A DNA stretch of 64,000 bases, taken from the NCBI RefSeq assembly GCF_900129855.1, contig NZ_LT670819.1, positions 7,130,001 to 7,194,000 of the forward strand, in the 5' to 3' direction. Under the pieces are notes generated by a model, which was not told the origin of the DNA, searched no databases, and saw only the letters and a program-made list of their open reading frames with translations. This DNA comes from Streptomyces sp. 3214.6 (GTDB lineage: Bacteria; Actinomycetota; Actinomycetes; Streptomycetales; Streptomycetaceae). Made by a program: the position numbers and the translations under genes. This document shows positions 1 through 7,904 of the stretch, one piece after another (positions within the stretch are counted from its first letter, which is position 1; each line of letters begins with the position of its first letter).

Positions 1-1
1 G

Positions 2-1369
2 GGACTGCTGTTCTCCGCCGGCCTGCTCGGCGACCGCATCGGCCGCAAGAAGGTCCTGCTCGGCGGGCTCGCCGTCTTCGGCGTCGGCTCCGCGCTCGCC
101 GCCGAGTCCGGCTCGCCGGCCCAGCTCATCGCCTTCCGCGCGCTGATGGCCCTCGGCGCCGCCTTCGTGATGCCCGCCACCCTCGCCGTTCTGATGAACG
201 TCTTCGAGCGCGAGGAGCAGCCCAAGGCCATCGGCATCTGGGCCGGCGGGGTCGGTCTGGCCATCGCGATAGGGCCGATCACCGGCGGTCTCCTCCTGGA
301 CCACTTCTGGTGGGGCTCGGTCTTCCTCATCAACGTGCCGATCGTGCTCCTCGCGTTCGGCCTCATGCTGTGGCTGGTGCCCGACTCGCGCGACCCGAAC
401 CCCGGCCGGATCGACCCCGTGGGCGTGGTCCTGTCCGTGGTGGGCCTCGTCCTGCTCGTGTACGGCATCATCAAGGGCGGCGAACTCGCCGACTTCACCG
501 ATGCGACCGTGCTGTCGACCATAGGCGCGGGCCTCGCCGTCCTCGCCGCGTTCATCGTGTTCGAGCAGCGCAGCGACCATCCGTCGATCGACGTCAGCTA
601 CTTCAAGAACAAGGTCTTCTCGGCCGCGATGACCGTCATCATGCTGGTCTTCTTCGCGCTGATGGGCGTGACCTTCTTCTCCGTCTTCTACACCCAGAGC
701 GTGCGCGGCTACTCGCCGCTGCAGTCGGGTCTGCTGCTGCTTCCGCTGGCCGCCGCCCAGCTGGTCTTCGCGCCGCGCGCCCGGCTGGTCGTGGACCGCA
801 TAGGGATCAGGGCCACGACCACGGCGGCGATGTTGGTCCTCACGGCGACCCTGGGCGCGTTCGCCACGCTGGACGCCGACACGCCGATCTGGCTGCTGGA
901 GGTCGTCTTCTTCTGCATGGGCGCCGGAATGGCCCATGTGATGACCCCCACCAGTGTCGTCATCATGCAGTCCCTGCCCCGCGAGAAGGCCGGCTCCGCC
1001 TCCGCGCTCAGCAACACCTTCCGTCAGATCGGCGGCGCGCTCGGCATCGCCGTCCTCGGCTCGGTGCTCTCCACGTCGTACCGGGGCGGCATCCAGGACA
1101 GCCTCGGGTCGCTGCCGGCGGGGCTGCGCGAGACGGCGGGCGAGTCCATCGAGGCCACGCTGGGGGTCGCCGCCAAGCTCGGCGGACGTGGCCAGGGCCT
1201 GATCGCCCCCGCCAACGACGCGTTCCTGCACGCCATGCACATCACCGCGCTGTGCGGCGCGGGGGTGGCCTTCCTCGGCGCGGTCGTGGTGGCCCTGTTC
1301 CTGCCGGGCCGGGCGAAGCCGGCACAGGAGGAGACGGAGGAGGGGGAGTTGGTCCAGTCGAAGTCGTAG
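2..1369 (+). CDS. DHA2-type MFS efflux transporter, 5' end missing
   Basis: The reading frame is open from the first bases of the window, so the start lies outside it; 455 residues are visible. The first residues contain the MFS motif-A pattern GDRIGRK that links TM2 and TM3, so roughly the first two helices are missing. The rest is a run of hydrophobic helices, and the size fits 14-TM proton-driven multidrug exporters of the EmrB/QacA group. A TetR-family gene begins 49 bp after the stop on the same strand, the usual arrangement for a drug pump and its repressor. The substrate cannot be read from sequence. Family call is firm. Confidence 0.9.
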   Translation, partial: GLLFSAGLLGDRIGRKKVLLGGLAVFGVGSALAAESGSPAQLIAFRALMALGAAFVMPATLAVLMNVFEREEQPKAIGIWAGGVGLAIAIGPITGGLLLDHFWWGSVFLINVPIVLLAFGLMLWLVPDSRDPNPGRIDPVGVVLSVVGLVLLVYGIIKGGELADFTDATVLSTIGAGLAVLAAFIVFEQRSDHPSIDVSYFKNKVFSAAMTVIMLVFFALMGVTFFSVFYTQSVRGYSPLQSGLLLLPLAAAQLVFAPRARLVVDRIGIRATTTAAMLVLTATLGAFATLDADTPIWLLEVVFFCMGAGMAHVMTPTSVVIMQSLPREKAGSASALSNTFRQIGGALGIAVLGSVLSTSYRGGIQDSLGSLPAGLRETAGESIEATLGVAAKLGGRGQGLIAPANDAFLHAMHITALCGAGVAFLGAVVVALFLPGRAKPAQEETEEGELVQSKS

Positions 1370-1418
1370 CCCGGGCGACAATTCCCCGGTACGACGAAGG
1401 GATCAGAGGAAGGAATCA

Positions 1419-2066
1419 GTGGACGTGAGCCTCGCCGAGAGCGGAACCGACAACGGAACCGCGGAGCAGCCGGTTCGGGGGCGGCCCCGGAGCGAGGCCG
1501 TGGAACGCGCCATCATCGAGGGGACGATGAGGCTGCTGGAGGAGGGCGTCCCGCTCGCCGAGATCTCCATCGAGCGCATCGCCCGCACCGCCGGCGTCGG
1601 CAAGGCCACCATCTACCGCCGCTGGAGCGGCAAGGAGGAGCTCTTCGTCGACGTCCTGCGCGCCGCCGAACCCGCGGACTCCGAGGTACTCCCGGGCACT
1701 TCCATGCGCGACGACCTGATCGTGCTGCTGGAGGGGCTGCGGCGGCGCGGCCTCGCCAACCGCTCCTCGGCGATCCTGCACAACGTGCACGCCCAGATGA
1801 AGAGCAGCCCCAAGATCTGGGCGGCGTACCACAACTCGGTCATAGCGCCCCGGCGCAGGATGGGCATCGACGTCCTGCGCCGGGGTCAGGAGAACGGCGA
1901 ACTCCGCGCCGACCTGGACGTGGAACTGGTGAACGACCTCGTCGTCGGCCCCATGCTGGTCCGCGCGATCCTGCGCCCGGACGCCGAACTCCCCGACGAC
2001 CTCCCGGAACGCATCGTCGACACACTGCTGGCGGGACTACGGCCCGTCAGTTCCCCGGCGGCGTAG
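1419..2066 (+). CDS. TetR-family transcriptional regulator
   Basis: The protein has 215 residues. A TetR helix-turn-helix lies at about residues 40-62 (core ARTAGVGKATIYRRW), followed by a variable all-helical ligand domain. The GTG start at 1419 is chosen because a purine-rich AGAGGAAGGA stretch lies just upstream and the next in-frame start would cut into the DNA-binding domain. It follows the MFS pump in the same direction with a short gap and probably represses it, as such pairs usually do; no palindromic operator was found between the two genes. The ligand is unknown. Confidence 0.88.
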   Translation: MDVSLAESGTDNGTAEQPVRGRPRSEAVERAIIEGTMRLLEEGVPLAEISIERIARTAGVGKATIYRRWSGKEELFVDVLRAAEPADSEVLPGTSMRDDLIVLLEGLRRRGLANRSSAILHNVHAQMKSSPKIWAAYHNSVIAPRRRMGIDVLRRGQENGELRADLDVELVNDLVVGPMLVRAILRPDAELPDDLPERIVDTLLAGLRPVSSPAA

Positions 2067-2276
2067 GGCCGAGGGCGCCGCCGTCGGTCCGTCCGGCCCC
2101 ATGTGCACGTTTCGTCACAGACCGGTCCGTGTGGCCCGGCGCCGGAACCCGTGGGAGCGGCCCGTTCGTCCTCGTGCCCGTACGGCCGTCACGGGACGGC
2201 GAGAACGAACCCGAACATCCCCTAGGGTCGTACCCGGGGGACGGACGGTGTGCACGGCGGGCAGTGAGGCGACGGT

Positions 2277-3335
2277 ATGGCGCAGCAGGCGTACATGACG
2301 GAGACGGGTGACAACGGAGGCTCGGGACCCGAGCCTCGGGGATTCCGCATCCGGCGCCTGATCGGCACTCTGCTCGACCGGGCCTTCGGCGGCTGGCGCG
2401 GCGACCCGCGCATCTGGCGGCGGGGCCTGGTCCTCACCGGGTTCGCGCTGGCGTTCTCCCTGGTGATGCTGGTGCACTCGCGCATCCCCAACCGCTACGG
2501 CAACCTCGGCAGCCTCACCGAGACGTTCCTGCCCTGGATCGGCGTCTTCGTCCCCGTGCTGCTGGTGCTGGCGCTGGTGCGCAGGTCGGCGACGGCGCTG
2601 ATCGCCGTCGTCCTGCCGGCCGTGGTCTGGCTGAACCTCTTCGGCGGGCTCCTCGGCGACAAGACCGGCGGCGGCGACCTCACCGTCGCCACCCACAACG
2701 TCAACGCCGACAACCCCGACCCCTCCGGCACCGCCCGTGACGTGGCCGCGTCCGAGGCGGACGTGCTGGCCCTGGAGGAGCTGACCGACTCGGCGGTGCC
2801 GGTGTACGAGAAGGCGCTGGCGGCGACGTACAGGTACCACTCGGTGCAGGGCACGGTCGGCCTGTGGAGCAAGTACCCGCTGAGCGGCGTGAAGCCCGTC
2901 GACATCAAGCTGGGCTGGACGCGTGCGATGCGGGCGACGGTCGCGACGCCGCAGGGACAGGTCGCCGTCTACGTCGCCCACCTTCCCTCCGTGCGGGTGA
3001 AGCTGCAGGCCGGGTTCACCGCCCGGCAGCGCGACAAGAGCGCGAACGCGCTGGGCGAGGCGATCGCCGACGAGCCCCTGCCCCGGGTGATCCTGCTCGG
3101 CGACCTCAACGGCACCATGAACGACCGCTCCCTCAACGCGGTGACCTCCCAGATGCGCTCCACGCAGGGCGCGGCCGGCAGCGGCTTCGGCTTCAGCTGG
3201 CCGGCGTCGTTCCCGATGGCGCGGATCGACCAGATCATGGTGAAGGGCGTGGACCCGGTCACGTCGTGGACCCTGCCCCGGACGGGCAGCGACCACCTCC
3301 CGGTGGCCGCACGGGTGAAGGTCACCACACCGTAA
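2277..3335 (+). CDS. Membrane-anchored endonuclease/exonuclease/phosphatase-family protein
   Basis: This 352-residue protein starts with a short cytoplasmic segment and three hydrophobic helices (about 49-65, 83-102, 106-126). A compact EEP-fold domain follows from about residue 137. Its metal and catalytic signatures are visible in order: THNVNADN, LALEEL (metal Glu), GDLNGT (GDxN motif) and GSDHLPV (SDH motif). The catalytic domain is therefore placed outside the membrane. Relatives include nucleases, phosphodiesterases and sphingomyelinase-like enzymes, so the substrate is open. ATG 2277 is the first start in frame. A 210-bp intergenic region precedes it; TAGGGT at 2223-2228 could be a -10 element, but that is weak. 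Confidence 0.85.
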   Translation: MAQQAYMTETGDNGGSGPEPRGFRIRRLIGTLLDRAFGGWRGDPRIWRRGLVLTGFALAFSLVMLVHSRIPNRYGNLGSLTETFLPWIGVFVPVLLVLALVRRSATALIAVVLPAVVWLNLFGGLLGDKTGGGDLTVATHNVNADNPDPSGTARDVAASEADVLALEELTDSAVPVYEKALAATYRYHSVQGTVGLWSKYPLSGVKPVDIKLGWTRAMRATVATPQGQVAVYVAHLPSVRVKLQAGFTARQRDKSANALGEAIADEPLPRVILLGDLNGTMNDRSLNAVTSQMRSTQGAAGSGFGFSWPASFPMARIDQIMVKGVDPVTSWTLPRTGSDHLPVAARVKVTTP

Positions 3336-3401
3336 CCAGCAGGTCATCCGCTGGAGTGCCGGGGGAATACCGGGCCGGGCAGACTTTGTTCCGTACGTGA
3401 A

Positions 3402-3416
3402 CATACGAATCGTATG
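3402..3416. promoter_or_regulatory. Perfect 7-1-7 palindrome, candidate operator
   Basis: CATACGA-A-TCGTATG is a perfect inverted repeat ending 41 bp before the ATG of the MFS gene at 3458. Its size and position suit a TetR-, MarR- or PadR-type repressor, but no regulator gene of that kind adjoins it, so the binding protein is unknown. Confidence 0.5.
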
Positions 3417-3457
3417 ATGAACGTCAGTCCCCGCTCTCCCTGAAAGGCAAGTCCTCC

Positions 3458-4714
3458 ATGCCCCTGGCCCTGCTCGCCCTGGCCGTGGGTGCCTTCGGCA
3501 TCGGCACCACCGAGTTCGTGATGATGGGCCTGCTGCCCGAAGTCGCCGCCGACCTGCACGTCTCGATCCCGACGGCCGGCCACCTGGTCTCGGCGTACGC
3601 GCTCGGCGTCGTCATCGGCGCGCCGCTGCTCGCCGCCGTGACCGCCCGGATGCCCCGCCGGACCGTCCTGATCTCCCTGATGGCACTCTTCGTCGCGGGC
3701 AACGCCCTCTCCGCCCTCGCCCCCGGCTACGACTCGCTCCTGGCCGCCCGCTTCCTCAGCGGACTGCCGCACGGCGCGTTCTTCGGCGTCGGCGCGGTCG
3801 TCGCCACGAGCATGGTCGCGCCGGAACGCAAGGCCCGCTCGGTGTCGCTGATGTTCCTCGGCCTGACGGTCGCCAACATCGTGGGCGTGCCGGTGGCCAC
3901 ACTGATGGGCCAACACCTGGGCTGGCGCGCCACCTTCCTCGGCGTCAGCGTGATCGGCCTCGCCGCGATCGCCTCGCTCGCCCTCCTCATCCCGCGAACC
4001 CTGCCCGGGGCGACGCCCGCCACCGGCCTGCGCGGCGAACTCGCGGCGCTGCGGTCACTGCCGGTCTGGCTGGCACTGGGGACCACCGTCGCGGGCTTCG
4101 GCGCCCTCTTCTCCGCGTACAGCTACATCACCCCGATGCTCACCGACGCGGCCGGCTACGCCGACTCCAGCGTGACCCTGCTGCTGGCGCTGTTCGGCGT
4201 CGGCGCGACCATCGGGAACCTGCTGGGCGGCCGCCTCGCCGACCACGCGATGCGGCGCACCCTGTTCGCCGGCCTGACGTCCCTCGCGGTCGTCCTGGCA
4301 CTCTTCCCGCTGCTGATGCGCGCACAGTGGAGCGGCGCCCTGGCCGTCGTCCTCCTCGGCGTCGCGGCCTTCGTCGCGGGCACCCCGCTCAACCTGATGG
4401 TCATGGAGAAGGCGTCCACAGCCCCCTCCTTGGCCTCCTCCGCCAACCAGGCCGCCTTCAACCTCGCCAACGCCGGCGGCGCCTGGATCGGCGGCCTGGC
4501 CCTGGCGGCCGGCCTCGGCGCGACATCCCCGGCGACGGCGGGCGCGGCGCTGGCAGTCCTGGGCCTGGGGGTGGCGGGCGTCGCGTACGTCGTCGACCGC
4601 CGCAGGTCTTTCGCCGGCGCCACCGGCCGGGAACGGGTCGTCGCGACCCATCTGCCGCGTGCGGCGGAGCCGGCGCACGCGGGGGAGACGGCGCACGCGG
4701 GGGACCGTCACTGA
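3458..4714 (+). CDS. DHA1-type MFS transporter
   Basis: The protein has 418 residues and about 12 predicted helices. Its N-terminus, with GIGTTEFVMMGLLP in TM1, is the signature of the DHA1 group that contains arabinose/nucleoside exporters and chloramphenicol-efflux proteins of the Cmx/CmlR kind. A GAAAGG ribosome-binding sequence lies upstream of ATG 3458. The perfect palindrome at 3402-3416 sits in its promoter region, so expression is probably repressor-controlled. The last ~40 residues are hydrophilic with a repeated HAGETAHAG pattern. An exporter role is likely; the substrate cannot be assigned from sequence. Confidence 0.88.
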   Translation: MPLALLALAVGAFGIGTTEFVMMGLLPEVAADLHVSIPTAGHLVSAYALGVVIGAPLLAAVTARMPRRTVLISLMALFVAGNALSALAPGYDSLLAARFLSGLPHGAFFGVGAVVATSMVAPERKARSVSLMFLGLTVANIVGVPVATLMGQHLGWRATFLGVSVIGLAAIASLALLIPRTLPGATPATGLRGELAALRSLPVWLALGTTVAGFGALFSAYSYITPMLTDAAGYADSSVTLLLALFGVGATIGNLLGGRLADHAMRRTLFAGLTSLAVVLALFPLLMRAQWSGALAVVLLGVAAFVAGTPLNLMVMEKASTAPSLASSANQAAFNLANAGGAWIGGLALAAGLGATSPATAGAALAVLGLGVAGVAYVVDRRRSFAGATGRERVVATHLPRAAEPAHAGETAHAGDRH

Positions 4715-4734
4715 CGTCGGGTGACCTGGGCTTG

Positions 4735-5046
4735 TCCTGTGCGGCAGAACGGCCGCTCGCGCTGATCCACATGCCGTCGCCACCATGCCTCGGAACCCAC
4801 TCCTATCCGCTCACCACACTGCCCCTGGCGCCGGGGGCGCTCCTCGCCCTCTACACCGACGGCCTCATGGAGACCCCCGGCACGGACATCGCCCACGCCA
4901 TCGCCGACCTCGCCCACCGCCTCGGCGAGTCGAGCGGGCGTCCCCTGCACCGGCTCGTGGACAACCTCATCCACCACACCCGCCACGCCACCCAACACAA
5001 CGACGACATCGCCCTGCTCCTGCTCCAGCCCAACTGGGGTCTCTGA
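4735..5046 (+). pseudogene. Remnant of a SpoIIE/PP2C-type phosphatase (C-terminal part only)
   Basis: In one frame the sequence reads as the end of a PP2C-like SpoIIE phosphatase: PLAPGALLALYTDGLMETPG (metal-site TDGL) and, near the end, HNDDIALLLLQP (final metal-binding Asp pair). The intact family member at 41365-42987 has the same order: TDGLIETRG, then DDDIAMLAL. The upstream catalytic core (GGDFY, GDVxGHG, NAGH) is absent and the preceding gene ends at 4714, so this is a truncated fragment. No plausible start with a ribosome-binding site precedes it. The left boundary is approximate. Confidence 0.75.
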
Positions 5047-5070
5047 GTGGGGCTGTGACACCCTTTGGCA

Positions 5071-5553
5071 GTGCTTTTGGGTGATCAGGTAAGCGGTGTC
5101 GAGCTCAGCCCACTGCGGTACCAGTTCTCTGTGGTCCGCGGCGACTCATACGATGACAACTGGCTGGTCGTCGGTGGCGCTGTGACGACTCCGGAGGGCG
5201 TCTGGTCCTTCGCTGATCCCTGTCTGCTGACCGATGAAGCCCGCCAGGTATCCGCCTGGCTGCGTGCGGTGGCTGCGGGGACGGTTGCGGCGATCGGACC
5301 TGATGCCGACGGCGGGCTGTCGCCGGACACGTGGTTCGTCGAGCCGGTCCTGGCCTTCAGCCTCGTCGATCGAAGCGAGGACGGTGCGGTGATTCGCGTG
5401 CACCTGTCCATGGAGGCGGCACCCCCATGGCAGCAGGGTGAAAACGGAGCAGACATCTACCAGTACTTCGTGGAGGTGCAGGTAGCTGCACCTGCTCTGC
5501 TTCAGGCAGCTGAACAGTGGGATCTTGCTCTGGCTTCGTTCCCGACCCGCTGA
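5071..5553 (+). CDS. WapI-like immunity-family protein (orphan)
   Basis: The 160-residue soluble protein has the layout typical of WapI-family immunity proteins: a beta-rich start with LSPLRYQF, then DNWLVVGGAVTTPEGVWSFADPCLLT and a short helix SAWLRAVA. Such proteins neutralise polymorphic toxins of the WapA/Rhs type. GTG 5071 is preferred over TTG 5065 because it puts the conserved LLGDQ start at the N-terminus; no strong ribosome-binding sequence separates the two. No toxin, secretion or WXG100 gene lies beside it. It sits between a phosphatase remnant and a disrupted regulator, and its third-position G/C is lower than that of the core genes, suggesting acquired DNA. Confidence 0.65.
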   Translation: MLLGDQVSGVELSPLRYQFSVVRGDSYDDNWLVVGGAVTTPEGVWSFADPCLLTDEARQVSAWLRAVAAGTVAAIGPDADGGLSPDTWFVEPVLAFSLVDRSEDGAVIRVHLSMEAAPPWQQGENGADIYQYFVEVQVAAPALLQAAEQWDLALASFPTR

Positions 5554-5669
5554 TCATCTTCGCGGGGCACGGGAACGGGAGTGCCAGACCCGTCGTGCCG
5601 TGTCTGAGCGGTCGCGGCACGACGGGGATCAGGTGCGGCCCTGACCCGAGCGGCCGCCGTGGGGGTGCG

Positions 5670-5744
5670 TCAGGACCGCGTCCGCACGAGCACCAGGGCG
5701 GTCACGGCCGCCACGTACAGGAGCAGGCCGGTGACTGCCCTCAC
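5670..5744 (-). CDS. 24-residue single-helix membrane peptide
   Basis: A tiny frame begins with GTG at 5744, whose last three bases serve with the preceding TGA stop (GTGA overlap), and ends with TGA at 5670-5672. The product has a short polar start, an unbroken hydrophobic stretch (TGLLLYVAAVTALVLV) and a basic tail RTRS, which is a typical single membrane-spanning peptide. It is the third gene of an operon whose first two genes are joined by the same GTGA overlap, which is the main reason to think it is translated. Size and hydrophobicity resemble type I toxin peptides or small membrane-protein modulators; no function is established. Confidence 0.5.
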   Translation of the reverse strand: MRAVTGLLLYVAAVTALVLVRTRS

Positions 5745-5929
5745 GATGGGTCTCTGGCAGGCGGCTGCCGATGGCACGAACAACGGCAGCGGCGTACGAG
5801 CAGTACGCCTGTCGAATGCGGCAACGGTACGTCATGCGTCTGGCGACACCAGGCGTGGACGTCCTCGTAGCCGGGCTTGCGGGCCAGCGTGCACTCGGGG
5901 GACAGGGCCGGCGCGTCGGTCGTCGTCAC
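5741..5929 (-). CDS. Small Cys/His-rich protein (62 aa)
   Basis: It starts with GTG at 5929, overlapping the stop of the upstream gene as GTGA, so the two are probably translationally coupled. Visible features are PECTLARKPGYEDVHAWC, a conserved-looking DVPLPHSTGVLL stretch, and a C-terminal CRCSCH cluster. Together four Cys and several His could bind zinc. Small proteins of this kind recur beside GntR regulators in Streptomyces; I know of no assigned function. The 3' half contains 14 bases (5799-5814 region) that reappear in the repeat at 19352. Confidence 0.6.
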   Translation of the reverse strand: MTTTDAPALSPECTLARKPGYEDVHAWCRQTHDVPLPHSTGVLLVRRCRCSCHRQPPARDPS

Positions 5930-6249
5930 GGGTGCTCGCTCGGCTGGGGCAGTCGGGCTCCCCGGCTGTCGGCGATGCGCAGAACATCGCCGAGTACCTG
6001 AGTGGTTGCGCTGAGGGCGCGCCGTAACGCGAACTCGCCGGCCTTGCGATCGTCGAGGACGGCTCTCGCGCCTGCGAGGACGTTCGCTCCGTCCCTGAGC
6101 TGGTCCGCCTCGATCTCGTCGGCGAGCCGGGACAGCGGGCCGCCGGTGCTGTCGGCGGACAGAAAGCACGGCTTGCCGGTATCGGTCTCCCACGGCAGCA
6201 GCCGTAGGCGCGTCGCAGGCGCTGGGAGGGGCTCTCGGTCGTAGTTCAC
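5926..6249 (-). CDS. Hypothetical protein, first gene of a GntR-linked mini-operon
   Basis: The protein has 107 residues. GTG 6249 gives the N-terminus MNYDREPLPAPATRLRLLPW; the longer frame upstream does not look coding, and CCAGGGG lies about 8 bp before this start. A middle helix contains RLADEIEAD and the C-terminal half is helical and Ala-rich (VLDDRKAGEFALRRAL). I recognise it as a common Streptomyces small-protein type found next to GntR regulators, with no known activity. It is divergent from the broken GntR gene at 6461; both TGGCTYAAGCCA operators lie between them. Its stop overlaps the next start by four bases. Confidence 0.7.
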   Translation of the reverse strand: MNYDREPLPAPATRLRLLPWETDTGKPCFLSADSTGGPLSRLADEIEADQLRDGANVLAGARAVLDDRKAGEFALRRALSATTQVLGDVLRIADSRGARLPQPSEHP

Positions 6250-6383
6250 GCGCGCACCCCTGGGGGGTGTGCGTCCATCGGTGTCACGGGCATCATGAAA
6301 GCTCCCTTCCAAGGGACTGGGACGGTGCGTCTGCTTGGCGGTAGGGCACCGTCCCAGCACGGGCCGGCCAACAGCGGCCGGTT

Positions 6384-6399
6384 ACTGGCTCAAGCCAGT
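6384..6399. promoter_or_regulatory. GntR-type operator 1
   Basis: ACTGGCT-CA-AGCCAGT is an inverted repeat with perfect 7-bp arms. It lies between the mini-operon (start 6249) and the GntR gene (start 6461), 46 bp centre to centre from operator 2. A TTGACG hexamer on the minus strand (6421-6426) could be the -35 element of the leftward promoter. Confidence 0.6.
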
Positions 6400-6429
6400 T
6401 TGACTACGGGGGGTGACCCGCGTCAAGTA

Positions 6430-6446
6430 AGTGGCTTAAGCCAGTT
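6430..6446. promoter_or_regulatory. GntR-type operator 2
   Basis: The core TGGCTTAAGCCA (6432-6443) is a perfect palindrome and matches operator 1 in both arms. It lies directly before a candidate -10 TATGCT (6449-6454) for the GntR gene, only 7 bp from its ATG at 6461. The regulator mRNA may therefore be leaderless and autorepressed. Confidence 0.6.
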
Positions 6447-6460
6447 GATATGCTGCGGGT

Positions 6461-7234
6461 ATGACAACGTCGGCCCGCTCCTCGAACCAACCGCCGAGCA
6501 GACGCATCGCGGAGGAACTACGAGCCGCCATCGAGGCCGGGCACCTCGCGCCGGGCGACAAGCTGCCCTCCGAACGCACCCTCGCCCAGCAGTAGGGAGC
6601 CGCGCGCAACACGGCCCGCGAGGCGATCCGGATCCTCTCGGAAGAAGGGCTGGTGACGGCCCGACAGGGAAGTGGGGTGTTCGTACGGGAGCGGCAGCGG
6701 TTGTTCCGCTTCGGCAGCGACCGCTACTCACGCAGCAACCGCGAAACCGGCTTGACCCCGTTTCGGCTCGAAGCCAGGCGCCAGGGCAAGGAGGCCCGGA
6801 TCGACGTCGTGGGCATCACCCGTGAGAACCCGCCCCGAGGCATCGCCGAGCGCCTGGGTGTTCCTGCCGACGAGGAGAGCGTGTTGCACCGGGAAAACCA
6901 CTACTTCGCCGACGACGAACCTGTGCAGATCGTTTCGACCTACCTCCGGTGGGACGAGGCCGAGGGCACGCCTCTGACGCAGCCCAGGACCGGCCAGGAC
7001 GGGATCTATGGCCGACTCGAAGAACTCGGCCACGTCATGACGCGCGTACGGGACGAGATCACCGCGCGCATGCCGACGCCGGCTGAAGCCGCGGTTCTCG
7101 GTCTGCCCTCCGGAGTCCCCGTCATCGAGGTCCTGCACACGAGTCTGGACCAGGAGGGGGAGCCGTTCGAGGTCTCCCGGTACGTGCATCGCGCGGACCG
7201 GACCGGTCTGCTCTACGAACTGCCCGTCGAATGA
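6461..7234 (+). pseudogene. GntR/HutC-family regulator interrupted by an in-frame TAG
   Basis: From ATG 6461 the frame encodes a GntR winged helix (RIAEELRAAIEAGHLAPGDKLPSERTLA) and then meets TAG at 6593-6595, codon 45. Immediately after it the same frame resumes GAARNTAREAIRILSEEGLV, the rest of the winged helix, and then a UTRA effector domain to 7234. Family members normally have Tyr (LAQQYGAARNTAREA) at this site, so one base change (TAC to TAG) explains it. A restart, for example at GTG 6653, would lack DNA binding. It is either a recent pseudogene or a sequencing error; the flanking operators are intact. Full length would be 257 residues. Confidence 0.8.
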
Positions 7235-7259
7235 ACGCCGAGCCCACCAGGAGCCCCGC

Positions 7260-7799
7260 ATGGAAAGCACCGTCATCCGCCGCTTCGAGGACGCCGATCT
7301 CCCCGGCGCGGCAGCGGCACTGACGGACGTGCATGCCACCGACGGATACCCCGTCGAGGGTGTGGCCCGCCCGGAGGAATGGCTTCGGTCGGACGACGTA
7401 CTGGCCTCCTGGGTCGCGGCGGCGGGGCAGCGGATCGTCGGCCATGTCGCGGTGATGAGGCCGCGGGGCGAGGGTGCGGTGTCCCTGTGGGTTGAGCAGA
7501 GCAGGGACGACGAGCAGCGGATCGGGGTGCTCGCCCGTCTCTTCGTCGTCAGGGACGCACGTACGCACGCCGTGGGCGAGCAACTGGTCCGCACGGCCAT
7601 GGGCTACGGGCTGAGCCATGACCTCCGCCTGGTCCTCGACGTGATGGTCAAGGACGCGGCAGCCATACGCCTTTACGAGCGCCTCGGCTGGCTGAGGACG
7701 GGGCGCATCGTGCATCACTACGGCAGAGGACAGTGCATCGATGCCGTCTGCTACGTGGCTCCGGCGGCAGGTCCGGTCCCGCCCGTGGGCGCATTTTGA
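7260..7799 (+). CDS. GNAT-family N-acetyltransferase
   Basis: The 179-residue protein has the GNAT fold: a start strand with VIRRFEDADLPG, a central VGHVAVMRP strand, RLFVVRDARTHAVGEQLV as the acetyl-CoA-binding motif A, and DAAAIRLYERLGW as motif B. An AGGAG ribosome-binding sequence lies 6 bp before ATG 7260. It follows the broken GntR gene with a 25-bp gap and was probably in one transcript with it. Substrates of this large family (amines, antibiotics, protein N-termini) cannot be told from sequence. Confidence 0.85.
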   Translation: MESTVIRRFEDADLPGAAAALTDVHATDGYPVEGVARPEEWLRSDDVLASWVAAAGQRIVGHVAVMRPRGEGAVSLWVEQSRDDEQRIGVLARLFVVRDARTHAVGEQLVRTAMGYGLSHDLRLVLDVMVKDAAAIRLYERLGWLRTGRIVHHYGRGQCIDAVCYVAPAAGPVPPVGAF

Positions 7800-7904
7800 T
7801 GGGATCGGCGCATGGTGGGGACTTACCAAGTGCTGGCAGGGTGAAGGCACTTCGGATGAGCCGTCTATGGCGATCCGCAGCGGCACAGGGGGAAGGGGCA
7901 GCTG

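Noticed and set aside
5629..5835. 68-codon minus-strand frame over the small operon
   Set aside because: It is out of frame with the two GTGA-coupled genes and Arg/Pro/Gly-rich with no feature.
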